From Anas platyrhynchos (taxonomy: Eukaryota; Chordata; Aves; Anseriformes; Anatidae), in contig NC_092587.1 of the NCBI RefSeq assembly GCF_047663525.1, positions 33,905,001 through 33,969,000 of the forward strand: a DNA stretch of 64,000 nt. The letters are read 5' to 3'. The position numbers were made by a program, and so were the translations under genes. The notes beneath the pieces are model-generated. The model did not search any database and had not been told where the DNA came from. It saw nothing but the letters and a program-made list of their open reading frames with translations. Below, piece after piece: positions 62,313-64,000 of the stretch. How positions within the stretch are numbered: position 1 is the stretch's first letter; every line of letters begins with the position of its first letter.

Positions 62313-64000
62313 GTAATTCATACCTATGCTGCTGGCTGGCCCTTGCTGAAGTTGTCTGAGCTATGGCTCCAGGCGAGAAACTTAATCTAAATTTGAAATG
62401 GCAGGTGGATACACCATCAGCCTGAGATCACTGTAATGTTATGGTGGTGCCCAGCTCAAGCAATCATTATGGCTAGTGTGCTAGGTGGAGAGGTGTTAGA
62501 AAAGCAAAAATAGAACAGTTGCTGTGTGGGGAAGAAAGTCTCTGACACACTTTGGTTTTGTCCTTGTGTGCAATGGGAGTTGTGGTAGTCCTGAGTGATG
62601 TGAGACCTTGAGACATGCAGTGGAAAGGCAGGACTAAGGAGGTGTCTGTGATGAAGAGAATATGATGTGGGGGACAACTGATTGTACTAAATTGAGAAGT
62701 TTGCATGAGCGGCAGCCAGAAAACACTTCATTTTGCTGTTTTTTTGATTAGGACAATTGAGATGTGGCTACAGGAACATGAACTGGCTCTTTTTGAGCAT
62801 GGTGACCTAAGATTATCTACTCAAATGCAGAAATCTTTAAGCTGTGAAACAGAAAGCCTTTACCTCAAATAGTTTTATAACAACCACTCATCTTAAAAGT
62901 AGACGTCATTAACATTTGAAAAGATCTGTTTGAATGAGGGCAAAATTACACCCTCTACAAATCAGAAGACAAAGGATAGTTTCAGGAGGAAGCAATTTTT
63001 CATTTTATGCACCTTCATTCCCACAAAACAGGTAGTTCAAAAATATATTGAATAGTGAAATAAAGAAAGATGGGAAAAGAAGAAATCTTGCTTAATGACA
63101 AATCAAGAATCTATAAGATGTATTTTAACCAGATCTGGTGCTACAGACACTTTTACTTCCTTATATATAGACCATCACTGTACTAAAATGACTGGTATAA
63201 TGAAACAACCATTTAAAGGCCTCAGCGTGTACATTGCTGTATCTTAAGCGGCTTGGATTATCTGTCTGTCTGTCTATCTATTGATTTAGTAAGATGGGCT
63301 TTTCAGAGATGATGAATTGAATTTTAATAGCACTACAATATATACAGTTACTGATATGTCCTCAATCTGAAATTCAAAATGACTCATTTTTAACTTGGAA
63401 ATAAGAAAAGACATAAGCAGGAAGGTAACTCCATAGATTAGGAATTTTTCCATTAGTAATGAACTCTCTTTCACATGTTATTAGGAAACTCATTTGTATC
63501 CATAACTATGAAATGCACCATTGGAACAAACATTAATATTTTTTGCTTAGTAATTCATCTCTGACTCACAAGGAAGACTTACTATAATGTATGAAAATAT
63601 AAAGAGTTAATTACAGTCTATTGAAAAGCCTTGTGAGATGCATTGTATCCTTCACATAAGACACATTGTTTTCCATCCCACAGTAAGTACTTTATTTGTT
63701 CAAAATGATCCCATGGTATTCATTTCTGACTTGGCAAGAATGATTTAGATCAACTGTATGTACTAACATCTGGCTGCATAGTGCAGCTGAATTACTCATG
63801 TGATAGCAGTAAGAGAAGAAAATGGCAAGCAAATATACATAATTTTAGGCTCAAGGGCCCAGTATTCTTGTGCAGTGCTGGTTAAACAGACCAACAAAGC
63901 AGAGACAGTTTGAGATGTGTTAATATGGGAAAATGTAATTAGTTCCAAAATAAAAGTTATTTAAGCAGCAGATATAAACAGGAAAAATTGTACTAGGCAT
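62313..64000. other. No gene seen
   Basis: AT-rich DNA with a (CTGT)/(CTAT) tract at 63259-63281. Short open frames show no recognisable family. Confidence 0.5.
63259..63281. repeat. (CTGT)n(CTAT)n tract
   Basis: Three CTGT units grade into two CTAT units. Confidence 0.88.

Noticed and set aside
308..63281. CRISPR array, tRNA or rRNA genes
   Set aside because: No regularly spaced repeats with unique spacers and no tRNA- or rRNA-like sequence were found; the tandem tracts are microsatellites.

Overview
This window looks like avian nuclear DNA. It carries several CR1 (chicken repeat 1) LINE copies with their typical 3' ends (octamers of the ATTCTATG type) and a solo LTR of the widespread avian type that begins TGTCCTGGTTTCAGCTGGG. 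Most of the rest is AT-rich, gene-poor sequence with many homopolymer and short-unit tracts. No complete protein-coding gene is visible. The window is best read as long intron plus intergenic DNA around one CpG-island promoter.

Layout. At 381-556 on the minus strand lies the best coding exon: a 176-bp segment with a good acceptor, a good donor and a single open frame between them. From 0.6 to 6.3 kb there is noncoding DNA with a short CR1 relic at 1924-2000. From 6.27 to 7.66 kb one CR1 is inserted into another of opposite orientation. From 8.9 to 9.6 kb there is another minus-strand CR1, followed at 9692-10254 by a solo LTR. At 10891-11215 sits a 325-bp segment that recurs, about 97% identical by eye, at 25853-26176. 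There it is fused directly to a truncated CR1 of the same subfamily as the 8.9-kb copy. From 26.2 to 33.7 kb there is AT-rich DNA with a 21-base C tract and one unidentified open frame. From 33.68 to 34.49 kb lie dense coding-like open frames that I cannot assign.

The CpG island at about 35.41-36.66 kb is by far the most GC-rich part of the window. It holds possible splice donors on both strands and is the only strong promoter candidate. One reading is that it drives leftward (minus-strand) transcription of a gene whose exon lies at 381-556, with an intron or introns of about 35 kb. A rightward transcript using the donor at 36002/36003 is equally compatible with the sequence. The right half is noncoding apart from a 2.2-kb degenerate CR1 at 42454-44640, a (TTTTA)n array of about 120 bp at 50209-50328, and two weaker exon-like segments (51615-51746 minus, 62187-62312 plus).

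Limits: gene names, conservation and transcription cannot be established without alignment or RNA data. Most long open frames elsewhere are explained by composition or by repeats. I found no operon, CRISPR array, tRNA, rRNA or recognisable new defence or metabolic system.
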